The notes beneath the pieces were generated by a model that did not search any database, was not told where the DNA came from, and saw only the letters and a program-made list of their open reading frames with translations. This document shows positions 17,713 to 26,513 of a stretch of 64,000 nt of DNA, one piece after another. Numbering within the stretch: the first letter of the stretch is position 1; each line of letters opens with the position of its first letter. Both the position numbers and the translations under genes were made by a program. The stretch covers positions 20,754 through 84,753 of the forward strand of contig CANRNC010000006.1 of NCBI GenBank assembly GCA_947631915.1, written 5' to 3'. Origin of the DNA: an uncultured Clostridia bacterium (GTDB lineage: Bacteria > Bacillota > Clostridia > TANB77 > CAG-508).

Positions 17713-18261
17713 TTACATCCAGTAAATCCCTGAATCAAAACTTGAAACGTTTTCTTCGCTTTCATCATCTTGCCATACTTTAAATTCTATTTGATAATAC
17801 CCCTTTTCTGTAAGATTCATATAATAATAATCTTTATTAACCGAATCTTCCATAATTTCTACTTCTCCACCACTAGGTGATTTTACAGAAATAATACTAA
17901 CATTATCAAATACCGGCCGGCAATCCAATTTGAAGTGAAGAGTTACTTCACTATCTTGTGGAAAATACAATATCCTTGCAGGATTTTGCCTCTTCCTACT
18001 ACCATCATGTCTTAAAGGCATTGCCTCGAAATGATCAAACCTTACAATCCTCAACTCCTTATTTAGAGGATTATAAGTTCTTTGGTCTAACACCAATTTT
18101 TCGATTTCAACACCTTCATTAATCCATTTATGTAGCTCGCCTATGTCCTTAAGAACTCTGTAATTGTCGATTAAAACAAAAAAATAAGACATTACCATAA
18201 TAACAATTACTATTGTTCCTAGTGATATGTGTTTCCGTCCCTCTTTAGATTCTTGATTCAT
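17713..18261 (-). CDS. Single-pass membrane protein of unknown function
   Basis: About 182 residues from ATG 18261, chosen because AGGAGG sits ten bases upstream; a longer frame to 18300 lacks a signal. After a charged N-terminus there is one membrane segment (about residues 14-33, TIVIVIMVMSYFFVLIDN). A C-terminal domain of about 130 residues follows, probably extracellular and beta-rich (HFKLDCRPVFDNVSIISVKS, YYQIEFKVWQDDE). No family is recognised. It is an isolated unit with its own TTGCAA-17-TATAAT promoter, a small leader hairpin (GTTCAC/GTGAAC) and a terminator. Its base composition is richer in G+C than that of aspS or recG on either side. Confidence 0.75.
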   Translation of the reverse strand: MNQESKEGRKHISLGTIVIVIMVMSYFFVLIDNYRVLKDIGELHKWINEGVEIEKLVLDQRTYNPLNKELRIVRFDHFEAMPLRHDGSRKRQNPARILYFPQDSEVTLHFKLDCRPVFDNVSIISVKSPSGGEVEIMEDSVNKDYYYMNLTEKGYYQIEFKVWQDDESEENVSSFDSGIYWM

Positions 18262-18307
18262 GTTGCATCCTCCTATTCTCGGTTCACTCTCTGTGAACAC
18301 TTATTGT

Positions 18308-18336
18308 ATTATACTACAATTGACATAATTTTGCAA
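18308..18336 (-). promoter_or_regulatory. Sigma-A promoter of the 17713 gene
   Basis: TTGCAA (18331-18336), 17 bases, TATAAT (18308-18313) on the minus strand. The first 14 bases, TTGCAAAATTATGT, are identical to the promoter of the PH-domain gene near 55400. Confidence 0.75.
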
Positions 18337-18425
18337 ATATTCCTGAATCTACTGAACAAAATACACCGTTCACTTACAAACAATAATTTATTAGTTAATA
18401 GTAATTCAAAAAAATTTAATTATTT

Positions 18426-20471
18426 CTAAATCTCAATCTTTCCACTAAATCTTTTATTTATCATCTTTTTTAACTTTTTATTTTCCTCATTGTTTAAATC
18501 AGGATCTTCTCTTGTAATTTTATTTGCTACTACTTGAACTTGCTTTAAAATATTTATATCCTCAAAAAGATTTGCTACTTTAAATTCTGGTAATCCATGT
18601 TGCTTTGTTCCAAAGAAATCTCCTGTTCCTCTTAATTCTAAATCCTTTTCAGATATAACAAAACCATCATTTGTATCTTGCATTACCTTCATTCTTTGCA
18701 TTATTGTATCAGAATGTCCTTGGTATTTTAAAATACAATAGGACTGATACTCTCCTCTTCCTACTCTTCCTCTTAATTGATGTAATGTTGCTAGTCCAAA
18801 TCTCTCTGCATTCTGTATTACCATTAGACTAGCATTTGGAACATTAACTCCAACTTCTATTACAGTAGTAGATATCAAAATATCTATTTTTCCGTCTTTA
18901 AATTCTTGCATTATTTGGTCTTTTTCTTTTTGTTTCATTTTTCCATAAATATATTCAACTCTAAATTCTGTGAACACTTGATTTTTATATATATCAACCA
19001 TTTCCATTACGGATTTTGCATCTATTTCTTCATTTTCTTCAACTAATGGACATACAATATAACATTGTCTTCCCTCTTTAACTTGTTTTTTTATAAAATT
19101 ATTAATTCTATCTTCCATAGCTCTTGTAACAGCATAAGTTTCTATTTTCTTTCTATCTGGTGGTAATTCATCTATTGAAGATATGTCCAAATCTCCATAG
19201 AGAATTAATCCTAGCGTTCTTGGAATTGGAGTTGCTGTCATAACTATTGTATCAACATTTTTTCCTTTAGCAGATATTATACTTCTTTGGTTAACACCAA
19301 ATCTATGTTGTTCATCTGTTACAACTAGTCCTAGATTTTTAAATACTATATTTTCTTCTAATATTGAGTGAGTACCTACTAGTACATCAATATCTCCATT
19401 TGCAAGTTTTTCTATTATCTCTTCCTTTTTCTTTTTAGTCATATTGCTTATTAAAAGTTCACATTTAATTCCAAAAGGCTCTAATACATTTTTAAAACTT
19501 TCTAAATGTTGTGTTGCTAGTATTGATGTTGGTGCCATTATCGCCATTTGATATCCTGATTTTACAGCTTTATATGCTGAAATAATTGCAACAATTGTTT
19601 TACCTGACCCTACATCCCCTTGTAATAATCTATTCATAATTTTATCTGATTCCATGTCCCTATCAATCTCTTCTAAAACTCTTAATTGGGCTTTAGTTAA
19701 TTTAAATGGAAGTGAATTTATTACATCTGACATTTTTACATTTTTATCGAATTGTATTCCATTATGACCTTCTATTGATTTATATTTTAAATTATTTAAT
19801 AGTAATTGCATCGTTAATAATTCTTCAAAGGCTAGCCTTAATCTTGCATATTTGAATTCTTCAAAGTCTTTAGGAAAATGTATTTTATATGTTGCTTCGT
19901 TTATTCCCATTAAATTGTAATCTTTTAGTATATAATCTGGTAATATTTCCTCTAATTTTCCATCAACAGCTTTTAATCCATTCTCTATAATCTGTCTTAA
20001 CATGTTTTGAGATAATTTATAAGTTAATGGATAAATTGGTATAATTTTTCCTGTATTCTTACTTTCATTTTCCGCATCAAATACAGGAGAATTCATTGTT
20101 ATAACTCCTGCCTTTTTACTTACTTTCCCATAAAAACTATACTCTTTATTTGATGTAAATTTATCCTTTAAATATGGTTGATTATACCAAACAATTTCTA
20201 TTGTACCTGTATCATCACTTACAAGTAATTTACAAATCTTCATATTTCTTCTTGTATTTATTACATGAAATCTTGAAGTAGGTACTGCTCTTATTAAGGC
20301 TTCTTCTCCATCTTGTAAATCTTCTATTTTTCGTGGCTTTCCTCTATCCTCATAGTCTCTAGGATAATATGTAATTAAATCTTCTAATGTATGTATTCCT
20401 AATATATTCAATAACTTTACTTTTGCTGGCCCAACACCTTTTAAATATTGTACATCTTGATTTAATTCCAT
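18426..20471 (-). CDS. recG: ATP-dependent DNA helicase RecG
   Basis: Branched-DNA helicase that reverses stalled replication forks. An N-terminal helix-hairpin-type wedge region (DVQYLKGVGPAKVKLLNILGI) is followed by an OB fold. The superfamily II motor has Walker A GDVGSGKT, the DEQHRFGV box, TATPIPRTL, and the C-terminal RLRGRVGRGE and ELRGTGDFFGTKQHG motifs. About 681 residues, normal length. ATG at 20471, after AAAGGAG, is preferred over the TTG at 20486. It stands as a single gene between two non-housekeeping neighbours. Confidence 0.97.
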   Translation of the reverse strand: MELNQDVQYLKGVGPAKVKLLNILGIHTLEDLITYYPRDYEDRGKPRKIEDLQDGEEALIRAVPTSRFHVINTRRNMKICKLLVSDDTGTIEIVWYNQPYLKDKFTSNKEYSFYGKVSKKAGVITMNSPVFDAENESKNTGKIIPIYPLTYKLSQNMLRQIIENGLKAVDGKLEEILPDYILKDYNLMGINEATYKIHFPKDFEEFKYARLRLAFEELLTMQLLLNNLKYKSIEGHNGIQFDKNVKMSDVINSLPFKLTKAQLRVLEEIDRDMESDKIMNRLLQGDVGSGKTIVAIISAYKAVKSGYQMAIMAPTSILATQHLESFKNVLEPFGIKCELLISNMTKKKKEEIIEKLANGDIDVLVGTHSILEENIVFKNLGLVVTDEQHRFGVNQRSIISAKGKNVDTIVMTATPIPRTLGLILYGDLDISSIDELPPDRKKIETYAVTRAMEDRINNFIKKQVKEGRQCYIVCPLVEENEEIDAKSVMEMVDIYKNQVFTEFRVEYIYGKMKQKEKDQIMQEFKDGKIDILISTTVIEVGVNVPNASLMVIQNAERFGLATLHQLRGRVGRGEYQSYCILKYQGHSDTIMQRMKVMQDTNDGFVISEKDLELRGTGDFFGTKQHGLPEFKVANLFEDINILKQVQVVANKITREDPDLNNEENKKLKKMINKRFSGKIEI

Positions 20472-20650
20472 CTTTTCTCCTTTCAAACATTTTTATCATA
20501 TTTTATATTATATATTTATTTTATTATATTAATATAAAAAATACAAGTGTTCGAATATATGGTCTAATATATAAATTTAAAATATGCATACTACCATTTA
20601 TCTACACTTATTTTTATAATAATAAATTTTTAAAATCACTAATATATAAA

Positions 20651-20675
20651 AAAACCTAGCCAAAGGCTAGGTTTT
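20651..20675 (-). terminator. Terminator of the HU gene
   Basis: Perfect 11-base stem AAAACCTAGCC/GGCTAGGTTTT with loop AAA (TTT on the minus strand), four bases beyond the stop and followed by T-rich DNA. Confidence 0.9.
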
Positions 20676-20678
20676 ATT

Positions 20679-20954
20679 TTATTTATTTACCTTATCTTTT
20701 AATGCTTTTCCTGCTTTGAAAGCTGGAGCTTTAGAAGCTGGTATTTTTATTTCTTCTTTAGTTCTTGGGTTTCTTCCTTTTCTAGCTGCTTTTTTTCTAA
20801 CTTCGAAAGATCCGAAACCAACTAATTGTACTTTTTCTCCTTTAACTAATGCTTCTTCTACTGCTTCTGTGAAAGCATTTAAGTTAGCTTCTGCACTTTT
20901 CTTTGTTTCTCCTGTTTTTGCAGCCATTGCTGCTACTAATTCAGATTTGTTCAT
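20679..20954 (-). CDS. hup: DNA-binding protein HU
   Basis: 91-residue histone-like DNA-bending protein. It has the full HU pattern: [29 protein letters not shown] (the beta-arm), and a lysine-rich helix at the end. AGGAGG lies before the ATG. The codon choice and the strong terminator fit high expression. A leader hairpin GTAGATG...CATCTAC lies 20-50 bases upstream. Which paralogue (HupA/HBsu) is meant cannot be decided and does not matter here. Confidence 0.97.
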   Translation of the reverse strand: MNKSELVAAMAAKTGETKKSAEANLNAFTEAVEEALVKGEKVQLVGFGSFEVRKKAARKGRNPRTKEEIKIPASKAPAFKAGKALKDKVNK

Positions 20955-20975
20955 TTAAATTACCTCCTATAAATA

Positions 20976-21005
20976 TGTAGATGTTATTTTATTATTATCA
21001 TCTAC
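20976..21005 (-). promoter_or_regulatory. Hairpin in the HU leader
   Basis: GTAGATG and CATCTAC flank an AT-only loop of about 15 bases, directly before the HU ribosome-binding site. It may protect or gate the mRNA; the role is inferred. Confidence 0.35.
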
Positions 21006-21132
21006 TCTAAAAAGATTATTCGTCAATTTAATACAAAATCCTTCTTTTTTTGAATTTATTTTTTTATTTTTTTCTTAGGGGCACCTCATTTTTTTGTGTT
21101 ATTGTCATTTTGTAGGTGATTTTTTCTGTTAT

Positions 21133-22770
21133 TTATTGTTTGTAAAACCCTATATTTTCAAGGACTTTTATTAACTTTGAGCCATATGGTATCATTTTTA
21201 TTTCTTCTTTATTTAAAATTTTTAAAACTATCACTAAAAGTACATATATTACTATAGCAATTATTATCGCTATTATTGTTGCTATTCTCGCAGAAATTAT
21301 ACTAGAAAATAGTAAATATGTATAATATGAGCATATTCCCATTAGTATTGTTGCAATTATAGGTTTAATTACACACTTCATAAGTTTTGTATCAAGTTTT
21401 ATAGTTTTTGCTAACACAATATAGCTCAAAGCAAATGCAACAATATTATTTATTATTGAACCAATTGCAGCTCCATATACCCCTATCTCTGGGATTTGAA
21501 TTAACCAAATATTAGTAATTAGCTTTGTAATTAATCCTATTGTTGATGTAATTGCAGGTACCATTATCTTTCCTAGTCCTTGTAATGCTCCATTAATAGT
21601 TTGAGATAATACTGAAAATATTATTGTTATTGCACTTATCTGCAATAACAAGCTACCATTTGTAGCATTTGGAAATAATAAATTTATAATTTGTTCTGAA
21701 AATATCATCATTCCAATTGTACATGGTAATCCGATTAGTATTGATATTAAAATTGAAAAAGATATCCTTTTACTAGCACTTTCCGTTTCACCTCTCGCCA
21801 TTGAAGAAGAAATCGTTGGAACTAATGCTGTTGCAAATGCTATGTTAAATGATAATGGTAATGTAATTAGTGTATCAACTTTTCCACTTAATATTCCATA
21901 TTGAGATTTTGCTTGTGCTTCAGTTAAAAATTTTTTTAATCCTCTTACAACCGTAATTGAATCTATATTTTTGTTTAAAGTAGACATTATAGCGCTTAAA
22001 GTTATTGGTATTGATACAAATAAAATTCTTTTTACTACGCTTAATAAGTTTTCATGTTTGTAATTTACTGAATTTTTTACTTCTAATGCTAAATCCCTTT
22101 TATACAATTTGTAGTATAGTGTTAAATATCCAAAACTTAATAATACAGATAATGTCGTTGCTAAATTAGCACCTGCAGACATTAATGTTGTATTTAAGTT
22201 TGTAGCTAATCCTACTATTTCTACTACAAGCACTGTAAGTACTGTTTTAAATATTTGTTCTAATGTCTGTGATTTTGCTGTTACAGAAATCTTCTCTCTT
22301 CCGTTAAAATATCCCCTTAATACTGAAGCAATTGTAACGAAAAATATAGCTGGCGATAATGCAACTAATGTTAATTCAGATTCTGGAATTTGTAGAATAA
22401 CATTAGATATATATCCCGCACCTAAAAATAGTACCATCGTAGCTACAAAACCTATTATTCCAAACGTTAAAAGGGCAATTTTGAATATTCTATGTGCTCC
22501 TTTATTATCTCCAATAGCCACTTTTTCAGATACTAATTTTGAAATAGCATTAGGAACTCCTATTGATGATATTGTAAGTAATAATGCATAAATCTGATAT
22601 CCACTACTATAAATTGCATTTCCTGTATCCCCAAAACCTTCTTTGTTGGTAAGATATATTTTATATATTAGCCCTAAAAATTTTATTGCTAGTTGTGAAA
22701 TCATTAACACTAATACGCTCTGCATAAAGCCTTCTTTTTTTAATCTCTTATTTTTTTTAGTTTCCTCCAT
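21133..22770 (-). CDS. SpoVB-like MOP-superfamily flippase
   Basis: 545 residues with about fourteen membrane segments, of the polysaccharide-biosynthesis/MVF type to which SpoVB, YtgP and MurJ-like flippases belong. The N-terminal KEGFMQSVLVLMISQLAIKF and GLIYKIYLTNKEG, the GVPNAISKLVSEK segment and ALVPTISSSMA match the SpoVB group, which moves lipid-linked precursors for spore cortex. Several paralogues normally exist in one clostridial genome, so sporulation specificity is only probable. It lies alone, divergent from the coupling-protein gene. Confidence 0.85.
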   Translation of the reverse strand: MEETKKNKRLKKEGFMQSVLVLMISQLAIKFLGLIYKIYLTNKEGFGDTGNAIYSSGYQIYALLLTISSIGVPNAISKLVSEKVAIGDNKGAHRIFKIALLTFGIIGFVATMVLFLGAGYISNVILQIPESELTLVALSPAIFFVTIASVLRGYFNGREKISVTAKSQTLEQIFKTVLTVLVVEIVGLATNLNTTLMSAGANLATTLSVLLSFGYLTLYYKLYKRDLALEVKNSVNYKHENLLSVVKRILFVSIPITLSAIMSTLNKNIDSITVVRGLKKFLTEAQAKSQYGILSGKVDTLITLPLSFNIAFATALVPTISSSMARGETESASKRISFSILISILIGLPCTIGMMIFSEQIINLLFPNATNGSLLLQISAITIIFSVLSQTINGALQGLGKIMVPAITSTIGLITKLITNIWLIQIPEIGVYGAAIGSIINNIVAFALSYIVLAKTIKLDTKLMKCVIKPIIATILMGICSYYTYLLFSSIISARIATIIAIIIAIVIYVLLVIVLKILNKEEIKMIPYGSKLIKVLENIGFYKQ

Positions 22771-22898
22771 TATTTTTTCCTTTCGTTTTATAATACCTAG
22801 TTTTTATATTATATTATTAAGTTTATATTTTATCAATAATTTTAATATTTATTTTATATAATTTTATAAATATACTTACGTTTTTTAATGCAAAAGAC

Positions 22899-22927
22899 TT
22901 GTTTTTTTGTTAAATTTATGGGATAAT
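22899..22927 (+). promoter_or_regulatory. Probable sigma-A promoter of the coupling-protein gene
   Basis: TTGTTT (22899-22904), 17 bases, GATAAT (22922-22927), about 37 bases before the TTG start. Confidence 0.5.
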
Positions 22928-22963
22928 ATATAAAGCATAATTATATCGAAAGTGGTGAGATAA

Positions 22964-25282
22964 TTGTTGAAATATTTAGATAAATTTTTAAGTGTACTAA
23001 AAACCGATAGAAATACATTCTTTACATATTTATTAACACTATTTACCATATACATAGCTGTGGACAGAATTGTTGAAATGATATTGATTTTTGTCACTGG
23101 TATAGGAGTATCATACTGGGGTCCAATAATTTATACCTTTGCATTAGCATGTCCTATTTTTGCATTTCTATTTTCATGTGCATCACAATTTGCAAAAGAT
23201 ACTACTAAAAAATTTACTTTTTTAATTTTGTACTTTGTAATGGTTTATATTATAGGAATCTCAATGGTAGTACAATGGATTAATCAATTAGGATGGTTAT
23301 TATTGCTTTCTGTACCAAACTATGTTGAGATTGTTACAAATTTCTATGTAGAAGTAAAAAGAGCATTCTGTGCAATTGCATTTTACTTCCCTGTCACTAC
23401 TGTAGCAACATTATTCTGGTTCTTATATACAGATGTTAGCGATACATACCTAGAATATCAATCTATCATGGATTATGGAGGAATTGATATTTCTAAAAAG
23501 CCAGCAAAACTTGGTCCATATAGTTATGAAATTAGCTTTGGTACTGACTATGAAACTGGTAGTTCAGCAAAAATCTGCGAAGCTCGTAGGTTTGAACCAA
23601 CTTTTGTCTGTGGTGTATCTGGTTCTGGAAAAACATCTCTTATATTTGAACCAATGATTGCTCATGATTTAAAGAAAAAGTACTTTTTCAAAGAAGCTTC
23701 TAAAGAATTAGGTCATACAGCATTAAAAACTGGACTTGCTACATTAAGCTGTCCTTATGATAATGATTATATAAATAAAAATTTCTCTTTAAATATGCTT
23801 ACAGTTAAAGACGGAAAAGAAAAATTATATAGAGCTTATATGCATAAAATGTTCTTAAGCGACAATTCATCAGTATATAGAGATTTAGGAATAACATCTA
23901 TTGCACCTGATTTTGAAACTATTTCACATATGATGGACGTAGCAGATAATTTCAATATACCTTATACATTAATAGATCCAGCAGATTCAAAGTCAATAGG
24001 AATTAATCCATTTGCATATGGTCGTCCAGAAGTAGTTGCTGTTGTTATTTCTACTATTCTTTCTAACATGTATATGTCGCAAAAACCAACACATGAAGAA
24101 GCATATCATCAAAATTCTGCTTTACAAGCAGTTGAAAATCTATCAATTATTTTAAGCGAAATGTATCCAAAACTTCATGATGGGTTACTTCCAAATTTAG
24201 AAGACATGTTAGATATGTTTAATAATTTTGATTTGATTATAGATTTATGTAACAAAATGGAACAGGATCCTGAACTTGCTACTAAATATAAATTACAAAT
24301 TAACTACTTCAAAAAGTATTTTACACCTGGAGAATTCTTACACGATACACAAGCTTCTATATATTCAGCTGTTACTCAATTGGATTTATTATTAAGAATG
24401 TCTGGTCTTAGAAGTATCTTGTGCAATAGAAGCAATAATATAGATTTTAATAAAGCTCTTTCAGAAGGTCAAGTAATATTTGTTTGTACAAGACGTGGCG
24501 ATTTAGGTCGTATGCTTCATAAAGCATTTGGATTATTCTTTATACTTTCAATGCAACATGCTGTACTAAAAAGACCTGGAAATGAAAATACACGTATTCC
24601 TAACTTCTTATACATTGATGAATTTGCTGACTTTGTATGTAATAATACTCTACCTTTATTTACAATGTATAGAAAATATAGAGTTGGAACAATAATATCT
24701 ACTCAAAATATAGCTCAATTACGTATAGAAAATAATGAAAATGTTCAAAAAACGATTATAGCTAACTGTATTACAAAATTTGTATTCGGTAATAATACTG
24801 CCGCAGATAATGAATGGTGGTCAAAAGAAATGGGTGCTAGAAAACTATGGAAAACCACACAAGATTATCATATTGGAGGACCTGGTAATGACAATAGCAA
24901 TGGAGGAAACTATAAGAGTGCTTCATGGGATTGGGTTCCTTGGTTCAAGCCTGATGCTATTCAAAACTTTAAATTTAAAATCGCTGCATTTAAAACTAAA
25001 GATGCCGGAGGAAAATATTATGCCGCAAAATTAACTTTAAACTTCCTTGCTTCTGAATATAAAGAACCTCATAAAGCGAAAACTTTTGACTTTGCTAGAT
25101 TTAATAATGGAATTTCATCAAATGATTCATATGATGACTTAAATAGTAAAGGTAAATTTAAAGGATTTGATAGTAGTTCTAGTGATGGAGATAATCCTAT
25201 TCAAACCGATTCAGATTTTCTATTTAATAATGGAGACTCAATAATATTTGATCTTCATAAAAAGAATGATAATAATAATTAA
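22964..25282 (+). CDS. VirD4/TraG-type coupling ATPase, orphan
   Basis: 772 residues. Four membrane segments occupy about residues 18-156. Walker A GVSGSGKTS is at 217-225. LIDPADSKSIGINPF, near 336-350, corresponds to the conserved NPF region of TraG/VirD4. Walker B FLYIDEFADF is near 548-557, followed by a TraM-recognition-type segment (YRVGTIISTQNIAQL). The C-terminal 100 residues are Asp/Ser/Asn-rich and probably disordered. In conjugation and type IV secretion such proteins pump substrate into the channel. No relaxase, VirB4 or other channel gene is in the window. Initiation is at TTG (22964 or 22967) after GGTGAG. The gene faces the Replic_Relax-like gene tail to tail. Confidence 0.85.
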   Translation: MLKYLDKFLSVLKTDRNTFFTYLLTLFTIYIAVDRIVEMILIFVTGIGVSYWGPIIYTFALACPIFAFLFSCASQFAKDTTKKFTFLILYFVMVYIIGISMVVQWINQLGWLLLLSVPNYVEIVTNFYVEVKRAFCAIAFYFPVTTVATLFWFLYTDVSDTYLEYQSIMDYGGIDISKKPAKLGPYSYEISFGTDYETGSSAKICEARRFEPTFVCGVSGSGKTSLIFEPMIAHDLKKKYFFKEASKELGHTALKTGLATLSCPYDNDYINKNFSLNMLTVKDGKEKLYRAYMHKMFLSDNSSVYRDLGITSIAPDFETISHMMDVADNFNIPYTLIDPADSKSIGINPFAYGRPEVVAVVISTILSNMYMSQKPTHEEAYHQNSALQAVENLSIILSEMYPKLHDGLLPNLEDMLDMFNNFDLIIDLCNKMEQDPELATKYKLQINYFKKYFTPGEFLHDTQASIYSAVTQLDLLLRMSGLRSILCNRSNNIDFNKALSEGQVIFVCTRRGDLGRMLHKAFGLFFILSMQHAVLKRPGNENTRIPNFLYIDEFADFVCNNTLPLFTMYRKYRVGTIISTQNIAQLRIENNENVQKTIIANCITKFVFGNNTAADNEWWSKEMGARKLWKTTQDYHIGGPGNDNSNGGNYKSASWDWVPWFKPDAIQNFKFKIAAFKTKDAGGKYYAAKLTLNFLASEYKEPHKAKTFDFARFNNGISSNDSYDDLNSKGKFKGFDSSSSDGDNPIQTDSDFLFNNGDSIIFDLHKKNDNNN

Positions 25283-25287
25283 TTTAT

Positions 25288-25312
25288 AAGGGCACATTAA
25301 AATGTGCCCTTT
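25288..25312. repeat. Dispersed palindrome acting as terminator, copy 3
   Basis: A perfect stem of 11 bases, AAGGGCACATT and AATGTGCCCTT, with an AA loop, five bases after the stop of the coupling-protein gene. It shares the GGGCACATT core with the dispersed palindromes and has a T-rich downstream side. Confidence 0.8.
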
Positions 25313-25325
25313 ATAAAATTCTTAT

Positions 25326-25368
25326 AAAAAAAACTCCCCTATCACTAAAATTGATTGGGAGTTTTTTT
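25326..25368. terminator. Bidirectional terminator between convergent genes
   Basis: A-tract, ACTCCC...GGGAGT stem, then T-tract: a symmetric terminator ending just before the stop of the minus-strand gene at 25375. Confidence 0.8.
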
Positions 25369-25374
25369 AATTTA

Positions 25375-26319
25375 TTATACATCTAATAATTTAAGTTCTA
25401 CATTAGCCATCTTATATTTATTTGTTTCTTCATCTAATTTAAATTCAACTAATGTTCCTGATAAACTTTCTTTATTTTGTCTTAAATCTGTTGTAAAATA
25501 TAATTTTATTTTTGGAATCTCTAACCCTTTCACAACTATATTTTTATATACTTCTACCATATGTTTTTCGTCTTCACAATCGATAATTAGTTGTGGTAAT
25601 GAATCATATCCTGAATCTCCAGAAACAAAGTTAGTATAAAAATCCGCATAAAATCTCATTTTATCTTCTAACTTCTTCTCCCAATCGTCTTCCCTTCTAA
25701 TTACTTCAAAAACAAATACTATAGACTTTCCGCTTTTAGTAAGTTTTACACTTCCACCAGTAGCTTTAAATGTTTTTCCTAATGATTTTGCTGTCAATGA
25801 TGGTTTAACTGTATATTCATCAAAGGCTTTTACTTTTCTTAAATATGCTAATAAGATTTGATTTCCAGCTAATCTTTTTTTAATCATTCCTACTGGTTTA
25901 GTATTATCACTTGGTTGCCATTTGCAGTCTATTCCCCTTGAAGTTAACAAATATTTACCCATTTTTTCTAGGCAATAAACTCTATATGTTCCTTTTCCAT
26001 CTTCTAATGAAGAAAAATAATACCTTGTTAGCATTTTTGATTTAATCATTTGCTCTAATTTATTATTTAGTTTATCTTGCGAACCATATTCTACGCCCTT
26101 CTTGTCTAATATCTGGCATAATTGTCTTGATGTGATAAATTCAAATTCGTTTATAATTTCTAATATTGTAAAATGCAATTCATTTATATGTCCTAGATTT
26201 ATTTTGTTAATTATTTGTTGCATTGATACATATCCATCTTTCCCATCAAATGTTTTTATCTCTCCTTTTTTTACAGCAAAAGGTGAAACTGTTGCTTCTA
26301 TTTGGTTATCTTCTACCAT
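25375..26319 (-). CDS. Replication-relaxation (Replic_Relax)-like protein
   Basis: 314 residues. The N-terminal half has winged-helix character (LHFTILEIINEFEFITSRQLCQIL, then a recognition-helix-like KLNNKLEQMIKSKML and a YYFSSLEDGKGTYRVYCLEKMGKYLL wing), the pattern of the Replic_Relax/MobC-like family found on conjugative elements. The C-terminal half alternates beta strands with FVFEVIRREDDWEKKLEDKMRFYADF, reminiscent of a nuclease-like fold in which E and K are retained. A DNA-binding role is likely; the exact function is unknown. A TTGCAA-17-TATAAT promoter lies upstream. Its convergent placement with an orphan coupling ATPase suggests the two act together. Confidence 0.6.
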   Translation of the reverse strand: MVEDNQIEATVSPFAVKKGEIKTFDGKDGYVSMQQIINKINLGHINELHFTILEIINEFEFITSRQLCQILDKKGVEYGSQDKLNNKLEQMIKSKMLTRYYFSSLEDGKGTYRVYCLEKMGKYLLTSRGIDCKWQPSDNTKPVGMIKKRLAGNQILLAYLRKVKAFDEYTVKPSLTAKSLGKTFKATGGSVKLTKSGKSIVFVFEVIRREDDWEKKLEDKMRFYADFYTNFVSGDSGYDSLPQLIIDCEDEKHMVEVYKNIVVKGLEIPKIKLYFTTDLRQNKESLSGTLVEFKLDEETNKYKMANVELKLLDV

Positions 26320-26371
26320 TTTAAATCCTCCTCACAAATGAATATAATATATTTCATTTTACTACTCAATT

Positions 26372-26400
26372 ATTATACACATATTTATATTTTTTTGCAA
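26372..26400 (-). promoter_or_regulatory. Sigma-A promoter of the Replic_Relax-like gene
   Basis: TTGCAA (26395-26400), 17 bases, TATAAT (26372-26377) on the minus strand. Confidence 0.7.
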
Positions 26401-26470
26401 GTACAACATATAAGATAATCCAATTAGAAGATCTAAATTAACAACATATTTTCAATGCAGTATAAAGAAG

Positions 26471-26490
26471 AGCTTGGATATATCCCAAGC
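26471..26490. terminator. Terminator after the anchored extracellular protein gene
   Basis: GCTTGG/CCAAGC stem with an eight-base loop, 24 bases past the stop, with T-rich DNA on both outer sides. Confidence 0.65.
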
Positions 26491-26513
26491 CCTTTTTTTA
26501 TAATATTATTTAA

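Noticed and set aside
25375..26319. Integrated conjugative element around the coupling ATPase
   Set aside because: No integrase, relaxase, attachment repeats or other transfer genes are visible; only the two genes remain.
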